This document shows positions 1-7,423 of a DNA stretch of 10,371 nt, piece by piece; positions within the stretch are counted from its first letter, which is position 1, and every line of letters begins with the position of its first letter. The translations under genes were made by a program, and so were the position numbers. Below the pieces are notes generated by a model. That model saw nothing but the letters and a program-made list of their open reading frames with translations. It was not told where the DNA came from and made no database searches. Source of the DNA: an uncultured Planctomycetaceae bacterium. GTDB lineage: Bacteria; Planctomycetota; Planctomycetia; Planctomycetales; Planctomycetaceae. Location: contig CAIJTL010000650.1 of assembly GCA_903823545.1 (NCBI GenBank), forward strand, positions 1 through 10,371, written 5' to 3'.

Positions 1-1
1 A

Positions 2-3000
2 GACGAAGACATCGACTTCGATAAAACGCCCCCTCCCGAAACACTTGCGGAACCAGTCGACGAAGACTTCGCGGACAAAACGATGCAGTCCGATCCAGGG
101 GCTGACGTAGAAGACGATGTTGACTTCGATAAGACACTTCCAGCCGGCGCACTCGCAGAAGATGCTGACGAAGACTTCGCCGACAAAACGATGCAGTCCG
201 ATCCAGGGGCAGACGTCGAAGACGATGTTGACTTCGATAAGACGCTTCCAGCCGGCGCACTCGCGGAAGACGCTGACGAAGGCTTCGCCGACAAAACGAT
301 GTTATCTGATCCGGGAGCCGACGCAGGAGACGATGTCGACTTTGACAAAACTCTCCCCGCCGGTGCGCTCGCAGAAGATGCTGATGACTTTGCTGATAAG
401 ACGATGCTCTCCGATGATGGAGCGGACGCAGGTGGTGATGTCGATTTCGACAAGACATTGCCGGCAGGAGCACTGGCCGAAGCGGCTGACGATGATTTCG
501 CCGGCAAGACAATACTCGTCGATGATTTCGCGAGCGGGCGATCTGAAGATTCCTACGAAGGACCGCAGGAAGACTTTGGTAAGACGATGCTCGACGAGTC
601 GGTGACGGCAGCACCCGCACCGAAAACGCTCCCGAAGGCGAAGGGCAAACCCGGTCCGAAGCAAGGCACAATTACTGACGTGCCTTACGATGAAAAAACG
701 ATGGTCGGGGCCGACCTGTCACAAGCGTCTGAGCCCCCTATTTCCACGGACAAGACGATTGGAATAGGGGCCAGCAAAGACCCCATGAAAACCTCGGCGA
801 CAGGGACAGATCCAGGTCCTGCGCCATCGAAGTCGGCATCGGCGAGTGTTCAGAAGGAATCTCTCAATGTTGCGCTGCGATCGCTGGGGGGACTTCAACA
901 CGGACGCGTGACATCCAAATCAGACTACCGACTGGTGAAGCAGTTGGGCGAAGGTGGTATGGGTGTCGTGTATGTCGCGCGCCAGCAGTCATTGGGACGC
1001 GAAGTTGTTCTTAAGTCGCTCAAGCCGATGCCCTCGACACAGGCTGACAAGCTGAAGTCGATGGGGACGTTCGACAAAGTGATCAAGCACCGCACGGACA
1101 TGTTCGTGTCGGAAGCCGTTGTTACGGCTGATTTGTTTCACCCGAACATCGTCCCAATTTATGACATGGGAACCGCGAATGATGGTTCGCTGTTCTATGC
1201 GATGAAGTGGGTACGCGGTGTTCCGTGGAACAAGAAGTTGCCGGAACTGTCGCTCGAAGAAAACCTGGACATCTTGTTGAAGGTGGCGGACGGTATCGCA
1301 TTCGCGCATGCGCGACACGTCATCAATCGCGACCTCAAGCCTGAAAACGTGATGATCGGCGAGTTCGGTGAAGTGGCCGTGCTCGACTGGGGACTCGCAT
1401 TGCCATTCGGCGAAGGGAAGGGACGACTGCCGTTGGCCGTGACGGCTGGCTTGGGGTCGGGGACCCCGGCCTACATGGCACCTGAACTAATCCTCGGCCC
1501 ATTAGACAAGATGGGCCCGCCATGCGACATCTATCTGCTCGGTGCGATGTTGTTCGAAGTAGTCACCGGCAAGCCACCTCATGATTTTGATACGGCGACA
1601 CAGAAGGGGACTCAGTCTGCTGCGAAGAAGATGAATGAGATTCGCCGTGTCGTTTGCGAGAACGTCATTCGCGAGACGGAACACACGGGCGAACTGATCG
1701 ACATTGCGAAAAAGGCGATGGCGACAAAGCCTCAAGATCGATATCCGACCGTCGTCGAGTTTCAGCAGGCGATCCGAGAGTACGAACGACACGCTGCCAG
1801 TCGCCATCTCGAAGAACGCGCGCGTGAGTTGATCGTTGCTACCTCGACTCCTTCAGCAGCATCGAAGCCGGATACGAAATCGAACACGGTTGACGAGGGG
1901 CCAAGTTATGCGAGCTACCAGAACGCATTGACGCTCTTCAACGAATCGTTGCGTGAATGGACAGGGAACCAAGGGGCGCGCGAAGGGCTAACAGAGACTC
2001 AATTGAAGCTCGGTCAATTGGCTTTGAGCAAAGGGGACTTCGACCTCGGTCTCTCGGTTTTGGATACGAATGCCGATTCACACAACGAGACTCGAACGCT
2101 CCTGATCCAAGCGAAAGACGAACGCGAAAGTCGCGTTCGTCGCATGAGGTATCTGAAGATTGCCGCCGGTGTGATGGGACTCGGCTTGGTGGTCTTTCTT
2201 GCCGTGGCCGCTCGTCTGCAGTTCAACTTGACTGCCGCACTGGCGAAAGCAGCCGAAGCAGTCGTCAAGGCGGAGCAAGAACAAGCAAAGGCAACACTCG
2301 CACAAGAGAAAGCGAACGACGAACAGAAGAAGGCTGACTTGGCTGTCGCAAAGGCGCAAGCGGAAAAAGAAAAGGCCGCCGCAGCGATCGCGGAAGCCGA
2401 ACAAGCTGATAAGCGTGCAAAGGAAGCGGCTCAGTTGGCGATGGTTGCTGACGAAAAAGCCAAAGTGGCCGACGAGAAAGCAAAAGTTGCTGACGGCAAG
2501 GCGAAAGAGGCGGTCACCGCTGCCGAGCAAGCCGAAGTCGCGAAGGTCAAAGCGACCAAGGACAAAGCCGAGGCAGAAGCGGTCGCGAAACTGGCAAAGC
2601 AGCAGGCCGACCTCGCCGAAGAGCAAGCGAAGAGCGCGCGATATCTTGCTGGCCTAGCTGCTGCGAATCGCTTCGTTCAAGAAGGGCGATACTCAGATGC
2701 GCGGCTCAAGTTGGAGGACTTGAAGAAGAACTACGCAGACAAGTGCAAAGCTGAGTGGGACCAATTGTGGAGCACCGTCACCGCTCCTCAAGCGGTGTCA
2801 CTCATGAATCCCGTCGAGGCGATCAGCGTGAGCCGTGATGGTCGGCTTCTTGTTGCGGCAGACAACACGGGCGGTCTGGTCGTGATGCCGGTCGACGCGA
2901 AGGGCCATGTGGAGGATCAACAACCGCGGCGCTTCACTCTGGAATCGCGACCGCGAACCGTGGCGATTTCGCCGAACGGAGCCGCAATCGCCACTGCCGG

Positions 3001-6000
3001 TGAAGATGGGTTGATTCGAGTTTGGATGCTCGCAGGTGCTGCTGAACCAATTGTCTTGAAGGGACACGACAAATCAGTCAACACAGTGAAGTTTTCGGAA
3101 GACGGCAAGCGACTGGTGTCTGGTGGTGATGATCGAACTGTCCGACTTTGGACAATCGACGGCGGTCGAGAATTGGCGCAGCAAAAGGTCCTTTACCCCG
3201 TGCAAGCGGTCGATTGGTCTCGGGATGAAGCGATGCTTGTTGCGGGGACTTCAAACGCAGACGAAGCCGCCGGAGTCGCGTACTCATGGGAGGTTGTGAA
3301 GACTGATACGGGTGCGGAAATCAAACCGCTTCGAACGTTTCAGGTCCCTCCCGAAGGAAAAGTGAAACAAGGTCGAGGCATGGTCGCGATCGCGCTGACG
3401 CACGATGGACAGTTTGCAGTCGTTAACGGCGCGGCGGCCGAGATTCATCTTTTTCGGACCGACTTGCGGAAAGCAGGGCTTGGGAAAAAATCACTGACAG
3501 TCAACGTGGCGTCGATCAAAGTGGGGCTACATTCCAAGCGAGTCGAACGAGTTCGGTCGCTGGCATTCAATGCCGATAGTTCTGAATTATTCGCGGCCGG
3601 AGACGACGGGACGATTTCCATTTGGAAGCGTCAGGAATCCGAGACGTTGCCAACTTATGAGCGAACCCTCGTTTTGTACGGTCACAGCGGTCCAGTTCGA
3701 TCCTGCTTCCCGCTGCCTCAATCGCCGCAGTTGTTGGTTTCTGGCAGTTACGACCAATTTCTTCACGTTTGGAATTTGGAGACGTATCAGAAGTCTCGCG
3801 AATGGCTCGATCAGCCAATGGCCGAAGAGCCGCAAAAGACTTCCGCGATACTCAACCCTCTGAAGCGTGAGCGAGTGCCCGTGATCCGCGACGCCGTTTT
3901 TGCAGACACTGCAATTTCGGACGATTCAAAATCTCAAGCACTTGAATCGACGGTACTCGTCGGCGCTTCAAGTGCATTGGACCAAACGCATCGAGCCGAG
4001 TCGAATCGTCTGAGTGTCTCGTTCGCCAGTTATCAGACCGCCGAACCAGACGCAAAAAAAAAGCCCATTCCAGCAGAACCGGTTAAGGCGGCTGTTCCGA
4101 AGCTCGCTACAGAAAAGCGTCCCGCCGTTCAAATTGTGACAGGGCACACCGATGCCGTGTTGTCGGCCGTTTTTAGCCGTGATGGGCGGCGAGTTGTTTC
4201 TGCCTCGCGTGACCAAACCGCTCGAATTTGGGACAGCGTGACCGGCGAACGAATCGGCGCGGCTGGCGGCAAGAAGATCGAACTCGATGACAACTTGCTG
4301 ATGGAGGGACACGAATACGACTTGCTGACGATGAAGTTTTTTCCGGGGGGAAATACGCTCTTAACCAGCGGTTTCGACGGCACGATGCGCATCTGGGACT
4401 CAACCATCGGTCAGACGACGGGGCGCGAATTGGCCATGCTGCCTGAAACTGGAATGTACGGCGTCGTCGATGTGTCGCGTGATGGTCAGTGGATTCTTAC
4501 GGCGGGTCGTTCTTCGGCAGATAATAAGCCGGGGGAGAAAATTAAGAAGGCGAACTGGCACACCGCTCAATTGTGGAACACGGCAAGCGTGCTCAAGAAT
4601 CGTCGTCCACGACCGGACATGATTCTCGATGGCCAGCATCACTATCGAGTCACCACGGTGGCGATTTCTCCCGACAACAAGCGACTTATCACCGCAGATC
4701 GCGAAGGTTATCTCGTCGTTTGGGACACGGAGTCTGGCAAGGTAATTGGCCGCCAACGGAACATGCACGTTGGTGAAATCGTGAGGGCAGAGTTCATCGG
4801 CAATGGGTCGCGACTTCTGACCGCGGGGGTCGATCGTCGAGTCGTGTTGTGGAACGTCACGGAGACAGGAACCGGAGTTTCGTTTCAGCGTGACCGGAAC
4901 TACGAACATGACGGCATGATTGTGAATCTGGTGCTGAGTCCCCGAGGCGATCGCTTCTTCAGCGTGTCGCGCCGCGCCCAAAAGCGTTCGAAGGTCGATG
5001 CCAAAGATCAGGGGCCGACAACGAAGCTGACGTTATGGAATCTGGAAACCCGCCACGCAGAAGTCATCGATCTTTCGATGGGAGTGACCGCTGACCCGAC
5101 AAAAGATCAGGGACGAGTGCCCGTCCCTGCGTGGGGCGCAGATGGAGTCTTGGCGGTGATTACTTCAACGGATGGGATGTTGCACTTCTTCGATTCCAAT
5201 ACCGCCAAGATCACTCGATCGATGGTTGTTGATAACAGCGAAAACACGGCAGAACGAGCACAGCCTTATGGTGCCATCCTGCGACCTGATGAGCCGGACC
5301 CGCAGCACATCATCACTCAGACTCACAATGCTGCCAATTTGTGGGATCTCAAAACCGGGGCCAACTTGGTCAGCTTTCGCCCACAAGGCCCAGTCTTTTC
5401 TGCGGGCTATTCGGCGGATGGTCGTTTTGCCGTCACCGGAGGAAAGTCACTTCGAATTTTTGATGCCGACGAAAATAGTCCGACGTATGGGCGATCGTTA
5501 CATAAGGTTGAGTACCCACATCTCGGTGTTGTGACGAATGCGGAATTCTCTCCCATCAAAGGTTCGCTCCAGTTTGTGAGTGCCAGTTACGATGGGATCG
5601 CCAAAGTGTGGGAGTGGCAACCGGAACAACAAGTAGCGAGGCTCGTCCACGAATTGAAAGGTCACGAAGGCCCCGTTCGATTTGGGACTTGGTCGGCGGA
5701 TGGCTCAAAAATTCTGACTGTTGGACACGATGCCCGACCGCGAGTTTGGACGATCAAGCCCGACGCCGAACCGACATCCGTGACGTTGGATCTTCCCATG
5801 CCAGCCAACAAAGAGCTGAAGAAGAAGGATTACGATCAACTCTGCGGAGCCTTCTCGAACGACGGCCGCTTTGTCGCAATCGGTGGTAAAGAGGCGGGAA
5901 CTCAAGAGAGTATCGGTTGGATTTGGAATCTCGCCCCCGCACCGAATGTTGCTCCGCAGTTACATGCGGAAGTTCGTGGTCACGGTCTTGGTGGGGTCAA

Positions 6001-6286
6001 TTCAGTGGCATTCTTGCCCGATGACGATCGACTCCTTACCGGGGGAAGTGACGGTACCGCGCGTCTCTGGGACTGGCATCGTGAAGACAAGCAAGATCCC
6101 GGTGAGCCGCCGATCGCGGCTGACTTTCTGATTTCGTTCGTGCAACTCGGCGAGGCCACCACTCATCGTGGCTCGGTCACCAGCGTGCGTGTTTCAGGCG
6201 ATGGCACGATCGTCACCGCCAGCGCTGATGGTCGAGTCATCATTTGGCCGCGAACCGGTGCCCCGAAAGTCGCGCCAGGGATTTGA
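2..6286 (+). CDS. Giant membrane Ser/Thr protein kinase with WD40 propellers (5' end outside window)
   Basis: Phosphorylates Ser/Thr in proteins; target and signal unknown. The frame is open from base 2 and the tail repeat already runs there, so the ATG at 83 is internal. Visible residues, counted from base 2: acidic tail with KT motifs (1-255); PknB-type kinase (about 308-596) with glycine loop GEGGMG 316-321, Lys338, catalytic loop NRDLKPEN from 442 (Asp444), DWG 462-464 and a YMAPE motif; TPR-like helices (634-700); a single membrane helix (about 720-738); Ala/Lys/Glu coiled coil (740-880); then about 21 WD40-like blades as 931-1260, 1377-1737 and 1745-2085, with a 115-residue low-complexity linker after the first group. 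The layout predicts a cytoplasmic kinase, with coiled coil and propellers across the membrane. Such kinases are typical of planctomycetes. His of HRD is Asn and Phe of DFG is Trp, but Lys and both Asp remain, so activity is likely. Kinase call is firm; topology and blade count are inference. Confidence 0.93.
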   Translation, partial: DEDIDFDKTPPPETLAEPVDEDFADKTMQSDPGADVEDDVDFDKTLPAGALAEDADEDFADKTMQSDPGADVEDDVDFDKTLPAGALAEDADEGFADKTMLSDPGADAGDDVDFDKTLPAGALAEDADDFADKTMLSDDGADAGGDVDFDKTLPAGALAEAADDDFAGKTILVDDFASGRSEDSYEGPQEDFGKTMLDESVTAAPAPKTLPKAKGKPGPKQGTITDVPYDEKTMVGADLSQASEPPISTDKTIGIGASKDPMKTSATGTDPGPAPSKSASASVQKESLNVALRSLGGLQHGRVTSKSDYRLVKQLGEGGMGVVYVARQQSLGREVVLKSLKPMPSTQADKLKSMGTFDKVIKHRTDMFVSEAVVTADLFHPNIVPIYDMGTANDGSLFYAMKWVRGVPWNKKLPELSLEENLDILLKVADGIAFAHARHVINRDLKPENVMIGEFGEVAVLDWGLALPFGEGKGRLPLAVTAGLGSGTPAYMAPELILGPLDKMGPPCDIYLLGAMLFEVVTGKPPHDFDTATQKGTQSAAKKMNEIRRVVCENVIRETEHTGELIDIAKKAMATKPQDRYPTVVEFQQAIREYERHAASRHLEERARELIVATSTPSAASKPDTKSNTVDEGPSYASYQNALTLFNESLREWTGNQGAREGLTETQLKLGQLALSKGDFDLGLSVLDTNADSHNETRTLLIQAKDERESRVRRMRYLKIAAGVMGLGLVVFLAVAARLQFNLTAALAKAAEAVVKAEQEQAKATLAQEKANDEQKKADLAVAKAQAEKEKAAAAIAEAEQADKRAKEAAQLAMVADEKAKVADEKAKVADGKAKEAVTAAEQAEVAKVKATKDKAEAEAVAKLAKQQADLAEEQAKSARYLAGLAAANRFVQEGRYSDARLKLEDLKKNYADKCKAEWDQLWSTVTAPQAVSLMNPVEAISVSRDGRLLVAADNTGGLVVMPVDAKGHVEDQQPRRFTLESRPRTVAISPNGAAIATAGEDGLIRVWMLAGAAEPIVLKGHDKSVNTVKFSEDGKRLVSGGDDRTVRLWTIDGGRELAQQKVLYPVQAVDWSRDEAMLVAGTSNADEAAGVAYSWEVVKTDTGAEIKPLRTFQVPPEGKVKQGRGMVAIALTHDGQFAVVNGAAAEIHLFRTDLRKAGLGKKSLTVNVASIKVGLHSKRVERVRSLAFNADSSELFAAGDDGTISIWKRQESETLPTYERTLVLYGHSGPVRSCFPLPQSPQLLVSGSYDQFLHVWNLETYQKSREWLDQPMAEEPQKTSAILNPLKRERVPVIRDAVFADTAISDDSKSQALESTVLVGASSALDQTHRAESNRLSVSFASYQTAEPDAKKKPIPAEPVKAAVPKLATEKRPAVQIVTGHTDAVLSAVFSRDGRRVVSASRDQTARIWDSVTGERIGAAGGKKIELDDNLLMEGHEYDLLTMKFFPGGNTLLTSGFDGTMRIWDSTIGQTTGRELAMLPETGMYGVVDVSRDGQWILTAGRSSADNKPGEKIKKANWHTAQLWNTASVLKNRRPRPDMILDGQHHYRVTTVAISPDNKRLITADREGYLVVWDTESGKVIGRQRNMHVGEIVRAEFIGNGSRLLTAGVDRRVVLWNVTETGTGVSFQRDRNYEHDGMIVNLVLSPRGDRFFSVSRRAQKRSKVDAKDQGPTTKLTLWNLETRHAEVIDLSMGVTADPTKDQGRVPVPAWGADGVLAVITSTDGMLHFFDSNTAKITRSMVVDNSENTAERAQPYGAILRPDEPDPQHIITQTHNAANLWDLKTGANLVSFRPQGPVFSAGYSADGRFAVTGGKSLRIFDADENSPTYGRSLHKVEYPHLGVVTNAEFSPIKGSLQFVSASYDGIAKVWEWQPEQQVARLVHELKGHEGPVRFGTWSADGSKILTVGHDARPRVWTIKPDAEPTSVTLDLPMPANKELKKKDYDQLCGAFSNDGRFVAIGGKEAGTQESIGWIWNLAPAPNVAPQLHAEVRGHGLGGVNSVAFLPDDDRLLTGGSDGTARLWDWHREDKQDPGEPPIAADFLISFVQLGEATTHRGSVTSVRVSGDGTIVTASADGRVIIWPRTGAPKVAPGI
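5..526 (+). repeat. Five tandem 108-bp coding repeats (36 residues each)
   Basis: Units begin at 5, 113, 221, 329 and 434; the fourth lacks one codon (105 bp) and the last is partial and diverged. Each unit encodes two 18-residue halves, one with FDKTLP and one with FADKTM, in a very acidic background. Units at 113 and 221 are nearly identical over their first two thirds, and the second halves of units at 5 and 113 differ at only a few bases, so the array expanded recently by unit duplication. It continues off the left edge, so total copy number is unknown. Confidence 0.92.
2444..2506 (+). repeat. Three 21-bp heptad repeats in the coiled coil
   Basis: Three consecutive seven-residue units read VADEKAK, VADEKAK and VADGKAK. 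The nucleotide copies differ mostly at third codon positions (GTT/GTG, GCT/GCC, GAA/GAG, GCC/GCA/GCG), so the protein heptad is kept while the DNA drifts. This is a register-preserving piece of the coiled coil just after the membrane helix. Confidence 0.8.
4054..4063 (+). other. Possible slippery sequence (A9G) in the kinase gene
   Basis: Nine A residues followed by G are read in frame as GCA AAA AAA AAG, which contains the heptamer A AAA AAG in the phase used by Escherichia coli dnaX for -1 frameshifting. A -1 shift would meet TAA at 4084-4086 after seven extra codons. The product would be about 1361 visible residues and would end between the first and second propeller groups. I see no clear Shine-Dalgarno stimulator upstream and only weak pairing downstream, so function is speculative. 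Confidence 0.2.
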
Positions 6287-6289
6287 TGC

Positions 6290-6304
6290 CGGACCATTGG
6301 TCCG
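6290..6304 (+). terminator. Short hairpin just after the kinase stop
   Basis: CGGACC and GGTCCG form a perfect 6-bp stem around the 3-nt loop ATT, four bases past the stop codon TGA at 6284-6286. No T tract follows, so it is not a standard intrinsic terminator. It could protect the 3' end or be chance. The remainder of the gap to 6417 shows nothing I can assign. Confidence 0.22.
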
Positions 6305-6417
6305 TCGCCATCAAGTTGATAAGTAGTGCGGCTCACCATGTTCATCGGACCGTGCCCAGAGTCTTGCACGACCCCTAACATAATTTTTCGGCGTTTTATT
6401 GAAGCCCCAACTTGCCC

Positions 6418-6888
6418 ATGAATCGCGAAGCGACAGCCTACCATGAAGCGGGACACGCAGTGATTGCATTGGCGTTGGGGCGATCGATTCAGCGAGTCAG
6501 TATTGTGCCGGGTCGTGAATGGCTCGGACGCTGCGAATTCCAAAAGGGGCGAGTACGTCCGACGGAAGATTGGTTGGAACGCGAAATCCTGATTGCACTA
6601 GCGGGGCTAGCGGCAGAAGCGCGACATACAGGGCAATACGCTTGGGAAGGGGCCGCTCAAGATTTGCGAACCGTTCGTCGCTTGTCGGCACAGCGAGCGG
6701 GCGAGCGTCAGGCGGAACGTTTACAGCGTCGGCTTTTGGCAAAGGTCGAACATTTGCTCTCGCAGGTTGAGAATTGGGAAGCGGTCGGAATGATTGCCGC
6801 GGAGTTGCTCCGCTGCGAAACGCTCAGCGGGCGAGCGGCCTTGCATCTGTTTGAACAAGGAAAAGCTCATGCTGACGATTTACGTTGA
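6418..6888 (+). CDS. Free-standing FtsH-type (M41) metallopeptidase-like protein
   Basis: Predicted zinc peptidase of 156 residues; substrate unknown. AYHEAGHAVIALAL near the N terminus carries the HEXXH zinc motif (His9, Glu10, His13). LAGLAAEA (61-68) resembles the FtsH GGRAAEE stretch, and GAAQDLRTVRRL (78-89) corresponds to the FtsH segment GASNDL, placing the third ligand at Asp82. In FtsH this domain follows an AAA+ ATPase and two membrane helices; here there is no ATPase, membrane helix or signal peptide, so it is probably a soluble cytoplasmic protein. The ATG at 6418 is preferred; a TTG two codons earlier (6412) is in frame, and neither has a good Shine-Dalgarno. The M41 fold is well supported by three motifs; proteolytic activity without an unfoldase is inference. 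Its 3' end overlaps the DUF188 gene by 20 nt. Confidence 0.8.
   Translation: MNREATAYHEAGHAVIALALGRSIQRVSIVPGREWLGRCEFQKGRVRPTEDWLEREILIALAGLAAEARHTGQYAWEGAAQDLRTVRRLSAQRAGERQAERLQRRLLAKVEHLLSQVENWEAVGMIAAELLRCETLSGRAALHLFEQGKAHADDLR
6857..6861 (+). promoter_or_regulatory. Shine-Dalgarno AAGGA for the DUF188 gene
   Basis: AAGGA lies seven bases before the ATG at 6869, inside the coding sequence of the M41-like gene. It is the only clear Shine-Dalgarno in the window. It fixes the start of the DUF188 protein and implies that ribosomes ending the upstream gene can restart here. Confidence 0.65.
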
Positions 6889-7339
6889 TGCAGATGCCTG
6901 TCCGGTCAAAGACGAGATCTATCGCGTGGCGAAGCGCTACTCGATGCAGGTCATCGTCGTTGCGAATATGTCGTTGTGGGTACCGACGAGCAAGCTGATT
7001 CAATTGGTTGTTCGGACTGAAGTGGGGCTCGATATTGTCGACGATTGGATCGTCGAGCATTGCGGTCCCGGTGACATCGTCGTGACCGCCGACATCCCGC
7101 TGGCCGCTCGATGTGTTGCCAAAAAAGCTCGAGTGATCTCCCCCAAAGGTCGCGAATTTACCGAGTCCGATATCGGCGAAACACTCGCCATGCGCGATTT
7201 GCTCGACGGCCTTCGCCAAACCGGAGTCATCACCGGTGGTCCCGCCCCGATGTCATCCAAAGACAGTTCTCGCTTCCTGGCAAAGCTCGATGAACTGGTT
7301 AATGCGGTGAGACGAACTTCTTTACCACGGACATCCTAG
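6869..7339 (+). CDS. YaiI/YqxD family protein (DUF188, UPF0178)
   Basis: A 156-residue protein of the widespread DUF188 family, which has a PIN-like fold but, as far as I know, no established function. The start matches the family N terminus: MLTIYVDADACPVK with Asp7, Asp9 and Cys11. Other family blocks are the acidic DIVDDW (55-60), VTADIPLA with Asp75, SPKG, MRDLLDGLRQTG (108-119) and GGPAPM followed by SSRF and a C-terminal LDEL. The acidic residues would form a metal site as in PIN nucleases, but nuclease activity is not shown. Length is normal for the family. The gene overlaps the M41-like gene by 20 nt in another frame and has its own Shine-Dalgarno, so the two are probably co-translated. 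Its TAG stop (7337-7339) lies within the terminal CTAG of the following palindromic repeat, so the last residues may have been altered when the repeat arrived. Confidence 0.93.
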   Translation: MLTIYVDADACPVKDEIYRVAKRYSMQVIVVANMSLWVPTSKLIQLVVRTEVGLDIVDDWIVEHCGPGDIVVTADIPLAARCVAKKARVISPKGREFTESDIGETLAMRDLLDGLRQTGVITGGPAPMSSKDSSRFLAKLDELVNAVRRTSLPRTS

Positions 7340-7415
7340 AAGTTGTTTCAAAACTTCTTTACGAGTCCGAAGCGCGAGCGAGGGAGTTGGGGCATCACGT
7401 GTGGAATCGCCCTCG

Positions 7416-7423
7416 CTCACGCA
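7416..7423. repeat. Target-site duplication, left copy (CTCACGCA)
   Basis: CTCACGCA directly precedes the foldback element and is identical to 7589-7596 on its other side. It belongs to the right arm of the host palindrome, which reads continuously if one copy is kept. Confidence 0.7.

Noticed and set aside
83..85. ATG at 83 as the kinase start
   Set aside because: The frame stays open to base 2 and the preceding codons encode the same repeat unit, so the ATG is an internal Met of FADKTM.
5..526. Regular repeats resembling a CRISPR array
   Set aside because: The repeats are contiguous 108-bp units without unique spacers, open in one frame and continuous with the kinase coding sequence.
2078..2626. 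182-codon antisense reading frame under the coiled coil
   Set aside because: It arises from the biased Ala/Lys/Glu codons on the plus strand and shows no recognisable protein features.
6364..6384. TTGCAC with CATAAT as a promoter for the M41-like gene
   Set aside because: The spacing is 9 bases rather than about 17, and no better pair is in register.
6412..6414. TTG start for the M41-like protein
   Set aside because: It would add only two residues; ATG at 6418 is the more probable start and no Shine-Dalgarno favours TTG. It is not excluded.
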